Shown in pieces: positions 1 through 6,277 of a stretch of DNA of 6,443 nt. A model generated the notes under the pieces. That model was given only the letters and a program-made list of their open reading frames with translations. It had not been told where the DNA came from and did no database searches. The position numbers and the translations under genes were made by a program. Numbering within the stretch: position 1 is the first letter of the stretch; every line of letters begins with the position of its first letter. Origin of the DNA: Akkermansiaceae bacterium (GTDB lineage Bacteria; Verrucomicrobiota; Verrucomicrobiia; Verrucomicrobiales; Akkermansiaceae); NCBI GenBank assembly GCA_028293225.1, contig JAQGPE010000537.1, positions 1 through 6,443 on the forward strand. Direction: 5' to 3'.

Positions 1-601
1 GGCTGGCCAGAGAGAAATCCAGGCAAGCGGTGGTCCGGTTCGGCACCGCCCAGACTGTCAGGCCGGCCGCGCGCGCGGACTTCACGCCGTTGAGAGAGTC
101 TTCGAGCGCCAGCGCATCTTCCAGGGGAATGCCAAGCCGGCGGATCGCCTCCAGCCACAGGTCCGGCGCGGGTTTGATCCGCGGCGCATCGCCGCGGCAG
201 ACCACGGTGTTGAAATACCCGCGCAACCCGAGCTTCTCCAGCCAGCCGTCCACCCATTCGTGGGAAGAGCTGGAGACCACCGCCAGCAGGGTGCCTGCGG
301 CCTTCAGTTGCTCCAGGATCGCGATCACCCCCGGCATCGGCCCGGCCTGCTCCAGATCCCGGCGGATTTCGATCTGCCGCGCCTCATCCAGCTGATGCCA
401 ATCGAAGCTCTTTCCGGTCAGTTCCTCCAGGTGGGTCTTTGGCGACCAGGTCTCGAAATCCGAGCCGATGCACTGGGTGTAAATCTCCAGCGGCAGGGGA
501 TGATGATTCGCCAGAAAGGTCCGGTGCCAGGCCTCATAGATGGCCCACTCGGTGTCCACCAACACCCCATCGAAATCGAACAGCACCGCTGCGAAGCTCA
601 T
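1..601 (-). CDS. HAD-superfamily hydrolase, beta-phosphoglucomutase-like (3' end cut by window edge)
   Basis: Two hundred codons are visible, read leftward from an ATG at 599-601; no stop is reached before base 1, so the C-terminus lies outside the window. The protein opens with the HAD motif I DFDGVLVDTE: Asp9 would be the phosphoryl-accepting nucleophile and Asp11 the general acid/base. A small helical cap (C1 type) follows at about residues 15-85. Motif II is the serine run after AVVS (around Ser110), motif III is Lys143 in IKPAPD, and motif IV is the acidic pair Glu167-Asp168 in ALEDSLNGV, which binds Mg2+. This arrangement is typical of subfamily IA variant 3, which includes beta-phosphoglucomutase and sugar-phosphate or 2-phosphoglycolate phosphatases of about 215-230 residues, so probably only a few dozen residues are missing. 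There is no signal peptide, so it should be cytoplasmic. The exact substrate cannot be read from the sequence. No clear ribosome binding site precedes the ATG; an ATG at 609-611 is out of frame. It lies 86 bp downstream of sppA in the same direction. Confidence 0.9.
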   Translation of the reverse strand, partial: MSFAAVLFDFDGVLVDTEWAIYEAWHRTFLANHHPLPLEIYTQCIGSDFETWSPKTHLEELTGKSFDWHQLDEARQIEIRRDLEQAGPMPGVIAILEQLKAAGTLLAVVSSSSHEWVDGWLEKLGLRGYFNTVVCRGDAPRIKPAPDLWLEAIRRLGIPLEDALALEDSLNGVKSARAAGLTVWAVPNRTTACLDFSLAS

Positions 602-617
602 GCACCGGCATGAGCGC

Positions 618-633
618 GCCCGGGCTCCCGGGC
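618..633. repeat. 16-bp palindrome in the leader of the HAD gene
   Basis: GCCCGGG (618-624) and its exact reverse complement CCCGGGC (627-633) are separated by two bases. In RNA this would fold as a tight 6-bp GC stem with a 4-nt loop. It ends 16 bp upstream of the HAD start codon, close to where a ribosome would load, so it could affect translation or bind a dimeric regulator. No function is shown by the sequence alone. Confidence 0.5.
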
Positions 634-650
634 AAGTGCCGATTTTGCCG

Positions 651-678
651 GGCCCGCGGATCGTCACGTCCGCGGGCC
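651..678 (-). terminator. Perfect 10-bp hairpin just after sppA, terminator-like but without a T-tract
   Basis: GGCCCGCGGA (651-660) and TCCGCGGGCC (669-678) are exact reverse complements around an 8-nt loop. The stem begins 9 nt after the sppA stop codon on the minus strand, the usual place for an intrinsic terminator. However, the minus-strand sequence after the stem is CGGCAAAATCGGC, with no run of T. It could be a U-tract-independent terminator, a 3' end-stabilising or processing stem, or an attenuator before the HAD gene. The inverted repeat itself is certain; its role is inferred. Confidence 0.5.
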
Positions 679-687
679 TTCGAAAGA

Positions 688-2472
688 TCACTTCAGCGGA
701 ATCGAAATGTCCGGACCGATCAGCTGGATCGCCGAGTGCTCACTGGCCTCGATCCGCTGCAGCACGCGCTTCACGGCGTCGCGCATCGGCGCCGGCAGCG
801 TGGAAAGCTGCATGCCTTCGATCGATCCCGTGACCGCTTTGGCAATCGGCGAGATCTGCCGGCCCATGCGCACCACACTGTCGTCGTCGTTCTTGTCCGG
901 CTTGCTGAACAGGCCTTCGATCATGCTCTTCGGCTCGGGCCGCAGCTTGGCATCGTCGGCGGTCAGTCCGGCCTTTTCGGCAGCGTAGTCGATGGCTTCT
1001 TCGAGACCGCCGATCTCATCGACCAGTCCGATTTCCAGACCACGCGTGCCGGTGTAAACCCGGCCGCCGGCCAGCGATTCCAGATCGCCCTTGAGTTTGG
1101 CGCTGCGGCCATCCTGCACGCGCTTCTTGAAGGTGCCGTAAACGGACAGCATCGACTCGCGGATCAGCTTGGCCTCGTCCTCGCTGTAGGGGCGATACAT
1201 CGACATCGCACCGGCGTTCTTGCCGCGCTGGGTGGCGGAGGTGGTGATGCCCAGCTTTTCGAGCGCACCGCCGATGACCATCTTCATGCCGACCACGCCG
1301 ATCGAACCGGTGATGGTGCCGGGTTCCGCGAAAATCTTCTCCGCGCCGGAGGAAACATAGTAGCCACCGCTCGCGGCCACTTCACCCATCGACACCACGA
1401 AGGGCCGCTTGGTCTTGGTCCACTCGTCGGTCGCTTCCCACAGCACTTCGCTGGAGAGCGCGGAGCCGCCTGGCGAGTTCACCCGCAGCACCAGCGCCTT
1501 GGCGTGCTCGTCCTTGACCAGCTTCAGGATCTCGGCGCGCACCGGGGCGATCGAGTCGTCGGAGATGTCGCTGTCCAGCGCCACCACGGCCACGAAATCG
1601 TCCTTGGAATGCTTGGACTTGTCGTCTTTGAACATCATCTTGAAGACGTCGAAGATGCCCTTGATCTCCGGACCATCCAGGTCCGGCAGCTCGTAGCTGC
1701 GGTTCAGGTTCGCACCGGCATAGGTCTTCTTGATCGTCTCGGAAAAGTCGGTGCGGTACTTCAGGTCATCCACCAGTCCGGCGTCCTTCGCTTCCTTGGC
1801 GGTGAAGGTGCCGCGGTCGATCATCTCGGTGATCTTCTCCTTTGGCAGTTTGCGGCCTTCCGAAACGCTGGCGACGATCTGGTCGTAGACGCCGCCGATC
1901 AGTTCATCGCGCTGCTTCTGCGCATACTCGCTCGGGCCGGTGCGATAATATTCCTCACCGTAGCTCTTGAAGTCGCCGATGTGGATCACGTCGGCCTGGA
2001 CCCCGACCTTGTCGAGCAGGCCCTTGTAATACATCGACTCACTGTGAACGCCGCTGAAGGACACATCGCCCTCCGGCATCAGGGTGAAATGATTGGCATT
2101 CGCACCCAGCAGCGCGGTCGCATTGCTGAAGGTGTCGGAATACAGCCACACGTCCTTGCCCGCGGCGCGGATCGCCTTCAGACGGGTCTGGATTTCCTGG
2201 AGCTGGGCGAGGCCGAGTTCGGCGTCATCGATGTCCAGCACCACCGCCTTCACATCGGGATCCTCGGCGGCTTTCGCCAGGCTGCGGGTCAGGTCGAACA
2301 GCGTCAGCGGTCGGTCGGCCTGCATCCCACCGAAGTCCAGCAGCGACGCCTGCGGCCGCCCCGCCTCGGAGAGTTTTCCCTCCAGATCGTAGATGGCGAC
2401 GGTGGGTTTGCTCTCCTCCGCGGCCTGGGCAGCGAGGGTGAGCGCGACGAGAGACGCGAAAATCGGGCGCAT
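688..2472 (-). CDS. sppA: Signal peptide peptidase SppA, long two-domain form (peptidase family S49)
   Basis: A serine-lysine protease that degrades signal peptides left after protein export, and possibly other envelope peptides. From the ATG at 2470-2472 it is 594 residues, close to E. coli SppA (618). The N-terminal half (about 20-245) carries the catalytic Lys169 in GDFKSYGE, followed by EYYRTGPSEYA. The C-terminal half (about 295-505) carries RVNSPGGS and the nucleophile Ser368 in AASGGYY, then PGTITGSIGV. The Lys-Ser spacing of 199 matches the 200 of E. coli (Lys209/Ser409). A lysine/aspartate-rich stretch at about 275-291 joins the two halves. The N-terminus MRPIFASLVALTLAAQA is a short signal peptide with a likely signal peptidase I site after AQA, so the mature enzyme is probably periplasmic; no separate membrane anchor is visible. 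An in-frame GTG at 2488-2490 would add six residues (MLADAP) and spoil the signal peptide, so I prefer the ATG. The stop is TGA at 688-690. It lies 86 bp downstream of the membrane protein gene. Confidence 0.94.
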   Translation of the reverse strand: MRPIFASLVALTLAAQAAEESKPTVAIYDLEGKLSEAGRPQASLLDFGGMQADRPLTLFDLTRSLAKAAEDPDVKAVVLDIDDAELGLAQLQEIQTRLKAIRAAGKDVWLYSDTFSNATALLGANANHFTLMPEGDVSFSGVHSESMYYKGLLDKVGVQADVIHIGDFKSYGEEYYRTGPSEYAQKQRDELIGGVYDQIVASVSEGRKLPKEKITEMIDRGTFTAKEAKDAGLVDDLKYRTDFSETIKKTYAGANLNRSYELPDLDGPEIKGIFDVFKMMFKDDKSKHSKDDFVAVVALDSDISDDSIAPVRAEILKLVKDEHAKALVLRVNSPGGSALSSEVLWEATDEWTKTKRPFVVSMGEVAASGGYYVSSGAEKIFAEPGTITGSIGVVGMKMVIGGALEKLGITTSATQRGKNAGAMSMYRPYSEDEAKLIRESMLSVYGTFKKRVQDGRSAKLKGDLESLAGGRVYTGTRGLEIGLVDEIGGLEEAIDYAAEKAGLTADDAKLRPEPKSMIEGLFSKPDKNDDDSVVRMGRQISPIAKAVTGSIEGMQLSTLPAPMRDAVKRVLQRIEASEHSAIQLIGPDISIPLK

Positions 2473-2558
2473 GGGAGCATCAGCTAGCACGCCTCCAGCC
2501 CCAAATCAACGGGCGGACCCGGATTCCTTTCCAATCAGGGGCCGGAAGTCGCGGAATT

Positions 2559-3065
2559 TCAGGAAATCGCCACACCCGGGCTGTTTTCCGGCAGGCCGCG
2601 GAACTTCTTCACCGCCCGGTAACCCAGCACGATGAAGGTGATCAGCACGATCAGTTGGGCGATCGCAAATGGCGGCTCGGACTGGGTCGGCGCGGCGGCT
2701 TTCAGCACCGGCACCTTCGCGAAGCCCTGCGCCACCAGCACGAAGACATTGAAATACAGGCCCACCACCGAGCCGATCACGTAGACTTTCCGCCAGCCCC
2801 CGGCCAGTTGCCTGGAATAAAGTGCGTAGGCGGCGGGAATCAGCACTGCCAGGGAGATGGCGCCCACAATGTGCGAAGGCATCACCTTGGCGACGGGGAA
2901 GAGATAGCCGGTGGCGCTGGTCAGCACCGTGGTGGTCAGAAACCAGAGCACCCAGCCGCGCGGATGCCGGCCGTCCAGCATGGCGGCGAGCACGACAAAG
3001 CCGGTCAGGATTCCAACCAGGCTGATGAGGGTGTGGACCAGAGTGAGTAGGACGAGGAGGCTCAT
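2559..3065 (-). CDS. Small polytopic membrane protein of unknown function
   Basis: A 168-residue, strongly hydrophobic protein with about five predicted membrane segments: roughly residues 3-28, 38-58, 65-83, 93-114 and 133-149. The connecting loops carry the charges (DGRHPRG near 31-37, SRQLAGGWRK near 84-93). There is no cofactor motif that I can name. Distinctive elements are His11 inside the first helix, a PSHIVG motif at 63-68, and an APTQSEPPF loop at 125-133 before the last helix. I recall similar uncharacterised proteins in other bacteria with this loop, but I cannot assign a family name or function. The reading frame stays open up to 3218, but a start there would lie across the mannosidase stop codon and its terminator, so the ATG at 3063-3065, directly before the first helix, is preferred. 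The leader is pyrimidine-rich with no Shine-Dalgarno. The stop is TGA at 2559-2561, 86 bp before sppA. Confidence 0.8.
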   Translation of the reverse strand: MSLLVLLTLVHTLISLVGILTGFVVLAAMLDGRHPRGWVLWFLTTTVLTSATGYLFPVAKVMPSHIVGAISLAVLIPAAYALYSRQLAGGWRKVYVIGSVVGLYFNVFVLVAQGFAKVPVLKAAAPTQSEPPFAIAQLIVLITFIVLGYRAVKKFRGLPENSPGVAIS

Positions 3066-3090
3066 GGGAGTAGGAGGAACAGGTTCAGTC

Positions 3091-3110
3091 GGGGCGGAAA
3101 ATGCCGCCCC
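3091..3110 (-). promoter_or_regulatory. Leader hairpin upstream of the membrane protein gene
   Basis: GGGGCGG (3091-3097) and CCGCCCC (3104-3110) form a perfect 7-bp GC stem with a 6-nt A/T-rich loop. It ends 25 bp before the start codon at 3065 and lies after the mannosidase terminator, so it would be in the 5' untranslated leader of the membrane protein mRNA if transcription starts near 3149. No T-run follows on the minus strand, so it is not a standard terminator. A regulatory or stabilising role is only inferred. I could not find a convincing -35/-10 promoter pair in this leader. Confidence 0.45.
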
Positions 3111-3149
3111 CGTCTTCTTCCATGGGAAGGCGCTGGAACTTGTGACCGC

Positions 3150-3192
3150 AAAAAAAGAAAAAGCCCGCGGCTGCGTGAGCGGCCGCGGGCTT
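3150..3192 (-). terminator. Intrinsic (Rho-independent) terminator of the alpha-mannosidase gene
   Basis: On the minus strand an 11-bp GC-rich stem (arms 3182-3192 and 3161-3171) leads, after one A-C mismatch and two more pairs, to a TCAC tetraloop. The stem is followed at once by TTTTTCTTTTTTT (3162 down to 3150). It starts 22 nt after the mannosidase stop codon. Stem, loop, T-tract and position all fit a factor-independent terminator. The plus strand has no T-tract on its side, so the terminator works in one direction only. It separates the mannosidase from the three downstream genes. Confidence 0.93.
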
Positions 3193-3214
3193 GAGGAATT
3201 CCGATGAAGCGAAC

Positions 3215-6200
3215 TCACACGCTGCGGAAGGTCCGCAGATCGAAGGCGCGCAGGGTCAGCTCGCCGTTTTCGCCGCCTTCCGCCAGCGGCTTCTCCAGCA
3301 GGTCGGTCTCGGTGAAGTTCAAGCCAGCCAGAGAGGTCGCCAGCGTCGTCTTTGCCTGGCGCCCGTGGGCCTCCAGCAGGCGGACCACCACGTCCTTGCC
3401 ATCTTCGGAACGCTTCAGCGCCTCCAGGGTCACCCCCGGAGTATTGAAGGACAGCCAGGAGCCGGCCTCGTCGCTGAGGCCGCCCTCGGCCACCACCAGC
3501 GGCACGTTCAGCGCCAGCGCTTCCTCGATCACCCCGCCCGCCGTCGTCGTCCCGGCGTGTGGAAAGAGGCTGAAGACCCGGCGGTGCACGCCGATGTCCG
3601 CCGTCGGGTCCGGAGCGCTGGCCCCCTTCAGCAGGGTCAGGCGGATCCGGCCGCCCAGCACGTCACAGCCGAAGCTGCCGTTGTTGATCAGCGCGATGCC
3701 GTGATCGCTTTCGCTCAGATCGACCCAGCGCTGCATCGGCACCTCGAAGCGCGCCGCATCCCAGCTCGTGTTGCGGTGGACCGGACGGCGCACGTGGCCG
3801 GACTGGATTTCGAACACCGCGTGCTCGGTGCGGATCGCCAGCGGGAAGGAAACCTTCAGCACGCGGTTGCGCTCCTGCCAGTCGACGGTGGTGTCGAAAT
3901 CCAGGCGGGCGCTGCCGGCGCGCAGGATCACCTTTTGCAGCATGGTCGAGGTGCCGAACTTGCGCTCGAACTCCACCACCACCCGCAGCGGGCCGTGCTC
4001 GATGATCTTGCCGGTCACGTCGCTGCCGACGATTTCGTAGTCCTCCATCGCGGAGCCCTCGATGTCCCAGGCGTTCCAGCGGTTCGGGTAGTCGCGCAGC
4101 AGGTGCAGCTCGTTGGCCGGGCCGCTCAGCATTTCCATCCCGGTCTTCAGATCGACCAGCGACTCAATCGTGCCGTTCCAGAAGATCTTCGCGGAAATCA
4201 GGCCGTTGGAAATCGTGATGCCGCTTGGGTCGCCCTTCGCGACGGCCGGGGCCATGCCCTCCGGCACGCCGGCGGTCACGGTCGCGTAGCCGCACGATGG
4301 CGTGGAGACGTGGCCGACCGAGCCATCCGGCAGTTCCACCACTTCGGTGCGGGTCTGGGCCAGGGTGTTGAAAGCGACATGACCGCCCGCCTTCGCCGCG
4401 GCCAGGCGCTTCACCGCGGCCTCGCGCACCGCGAGGGCGATCTTCTCGATCACTTCGTAGTCGCGGCGGCTTTCCTCATAGACGCGTCCGATCGACGAAC
4501 CTGGCAGGATGTCGTGGAACTGGTTCAGGAGGAGCAGTTTCCAGGCGCGGTCCAGGGCCTTCGCCGTCACCGAGCCATCCTTCGCCGCCACGTGACCATC
4601 CACATCCCAGATCACCCGCTCCGGGGCCGGGTCGGCCTCCAGCAGTTCGCCCGGCGTCACCTGCGAGCAGATCGCATCGAAAAATTCCGCATCCCGCAGC
4701 AGCAGCTCGCAGCGGCGGTTCATCAGCTTGTTGTGCGCCTGGCTGGTGTAGGTGCCGCGATGCAGCTCCAGGTAGAGCTCGCCGCTCCAGACCGGCGGCT
4801 CTTCCAGCTCGGCCTCAGCCGCGGTGAAGAACTGGTCGACCGTGCCCATTTTCACCGCGGGCAGGCCTTCGAAGTTTTTGAACCGGCGCACCCGCTCGAT
4901 CATCTCGATGCTCGGGCCGCCGCCGCCATCACCGTAGCCGAAGGGCATCAGCGAGCGGCTCGCCACGTCCTTCTGGGCGAACTGGCGCTCCGCCCGGCCC
5001 AGCTCGGAGGCCGTGACGCGCGCATTATAGGTATCCACCGGCGGGAAGTGGCTGAAGATCCGGGTGCCATCGATCCCTTCCCACAGGAAGGTGTGGTGCG
5101 GGAACTTGTTGGTGTCGTTCCAGGAAATCTTCTGCGTCAGGAAGCGGTCCACCCCGCCCTTGCGCAGGATCTGCGGCAGCGCCGCCGAGTAGCCGAAGAC
5201 ATCCGGCAGCCACAGGTCGCGGGTCGTCACGCCGAACTCTTCCTCGAAGAACGCCTTGCCGTGCACCAGTTGGCGCACCAGCGACTCGCCGGAGGGCACG
5301 TTGCAGTCCGGCTCCACCCACATGCTGCCGATCGGCTCCCACTGGCCGCGCTTCACCGCCGCCTTGATGCCTTCATAGATGTGCGGATAGAGCTCCCGCA
5401 TCCACAGGTACTGCACCGGCTGGGAGCAGCTGAAGTGGTAGTCCGGATACCGCTCCATGTAGGCCAGGGCGGTGGAAAAGGTCCGAGCGCACTTGCGGAT
5501 CGTTTCGCGCAGCGGCCAGCACCAGGCGGTGTCGATGTGCGCATGGCCGGTCGCGGTGATGCGGTGGACGGTGTCGCCATTTTTCGCGGCCAGCAGCGGC
5601 GCCAGGATCGCGCGGGCGGCAGGCACCCAGGCGTTCGTGTTCACTTCCATCTTCCGGCAGGCCAGGTCCAGACCGCGCTGCAGGCGGGCGCGGCGGGTGC
5701 TTTCGGCCGGCAGCTCCAGCATCGCTTCCTTGCAGACGCGGAAATCCATCAGAAATGCGAAGACTTCCGGATCGGCCACCGCCAGGCAGGCTTTCTTCAG
5801 GCGATAGAGGCGCTCGTCGGGAGCGGGGCGGGTATCGGGAGCCCAGTGCCAGGTCACCAGCGGGTTGGCGGAGGCCTCAACGTGGAAATCGACGGATGGG
5901 CCCTCAACCGGGATCGCGCTGCGGTAGCGGCTGACCGCGATCGTCGGCTTGCCGTCCTTCCAGACCTGGCCTTCGCGGCCAAAGCCTTCCTCGTCCTCGA
6001 AGCTCAGGTCAACCAGCGCTACCACCGTCTTGCCGGACCACTCGGCCGGCACCTCGCCGCGGAAATGGAACCACGCGGTGCCCCACTCCGGACCCCACTG
6101 CACGCCTTCCTTCACCGGCAGGTATTCGCCCTGCATCGCTTCCGCATAGGTCACCGGCTCGCCCGGCGCTTCCCACATGGCGATCTCCAGTGGCCGCTTT

Positions 6201-6277
6201 TCAGGATAAAGCAGCGGGAGGATGAAGCGTTCTTCGGCGTAGCCGATGCGGATCTCGATTTTGGACCGGTTCTCCAT
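3215..6277 (-). CDS. Alpha-mannosidase, glycoside hydrolase family 38 (Ams1-like, cytoplasmic)
   Basis: A 1020-residue retaining exo-alpha-mannosidase that removes alpha-linked mannose from glycans or oligosaccharides. The length matches the cytosolic/vacuolar Ams1-type subgroup and its bacterial relatives (about 1000-1080). Domains: an N-terminal beta-rich region (about 1-235), the GH38 catalytic barrel (about 238-500), the three-helix middle domain (about 502-600), and C-terminal beta domains (about 630-1020). By analogy to Drosophila Golgi mannosidase II, the metal ligands are His247 and Asp249 in GHAHIDTAW, Asp359 in LPDVFGYS (also the nucleophile), and His588 in NQFHDILPGSS. Asp450 in GYGDGGGG is a candidate acid/base. 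Other family signatures are FLTQKISWNDTN (379-390), FPHHTFLWEGIDG (392-404) and NAWDIEG (735-741). There is no signal peptide or membrane segment, so it should act in the cytoplasm on imported or recycled mannosides. The ATG at 6275-6277 is followed directly by family-like sequence. No Shine-Dalgarno is visible. The gene is intact, with a TGA stop at 3215-3217 and its own terminator. Confidence 0.95.
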   Translation of the reverse strand: MENRSKIEIRIGYAEERFILPLLYPEKRPLEIAMWEAPGEPVTYAEAMQGEYLPVKEGVQWGPEWGTAWFHFRGEVPAEWSGKTVVALVDLSFEDEEGFGREGQVWKDGKPTIAVSRYRSAIPVEGPSVDFHVEASANPLVTWHWAPDTRPAPDERLYRLKKACLAVADPEVFAFLMDFRVCKEAMLELPAESTRRARLQRGLDLACRKMEVNTNAWVPAARAILAPLLAAKNGDTVHRITATGHAHIDTAWCWPLRETIRKCARTFSTALAYMERYPDYHFSCSQPVQYLWMRELYPHIYEGIKAAVKRGQWEPIGSMWVEPDCNVPSGESLVRQLVHGKAFFEEEFGVTTRDLWLPDVFGYSAALPQILRKGGVDRFLTQKISWNDTNKFPHHTFLWEGIDGTRIFSHFPPVDTYNARVTASELGRAERQFAQKDVASRSLMPFGYGDGGGGPSIEMIERVRRFKNFEGLPAVKMGTVDQFFTAAEAELEEPPVWSGELYLELHRGTYTSQAHNKLMNRRCELLLRDAEFFDAICSQVTPGELLEADPAPERVIWDVDGHVAAKDGSVTAKALDRAWKLLLLNQFHDILPGSSIGRVYEESRRDYEVIEKIALAVREAAVKRLAAAKAGGHVAFNTLAQTRTEVVELPDGSVGHVSTPSCGYATVTAGVPEGMAPAVAKGDPSGITISNGLISAKIFWNGTIESLVDLKTGMEMLSGPANELHLLRDYPNRWNAWDIEGSAMEDYEIVGSDVTGKIIEHGPLRVVVEFERKFGTSTMLQKVILRAGSARLDFDTTVDWQERNRVLKVSFPLAIRTEHAVFEIQSGHVRRPVHRNTSWDAARFEVPMQRWVDLSESDHGIALINNGSFGCDVLGGRIRLTLLKGASAPDPTADIGVHRRVFSLFPHAGTTTAGGVIEEALALNVPLVVAEGGLSDEAGSWLSFNTPGVTLEALKRSEDGKDVVVRLLEAHGRQAKTTLATSLAGLNFTETDLLEKPLAEGGENGELTLRAFDLRTFRSV

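Noticed and set aside
439..2487. A 682-codon open frame on the plus strand opposite sppA
   Set aside because: It is a shadow of sppA with low-complexity His/Arg/Gly/Leu composition and no domain, while the minus strand encodes both SppA catalytic motifs.
2473..2558. Possible promoter before sppA (TTGATT, 17-nt spacer, TAGCTG on the minus strand)
   Set aside because: The -10 candidate matches the consensus at only two of six positions, which is not better than chance in this sequence.
2551..2570. Imperfect inverted repeat around the membrane protein stop codon (GCGGAATTTCAGGAAATCGC)
   Set aside because: The arms pair only with a bulge, the loop is about 2 nt and no T-tract follows, so a terminator call is not supported.
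3066..3218. N-terminal extension of the membrane protein (51 extra residues starting at 3218)
   Set aside because: It would begin across the mannosidase stop codon and be translated through the intrinsic terminator and its A/T tract. The extra residues are Ser/Pro-rich, and the internal ATG at 3063-3065 sits right before the first membrane helix.
5025..5342. Short minus-strand open frames inside the mannosidase gene (for example 5025-5342 and 5353-5580)
   Set aside because: They lie in other frames within the conserved catalytic region of the mannosidase and have biased, motif-free translations.
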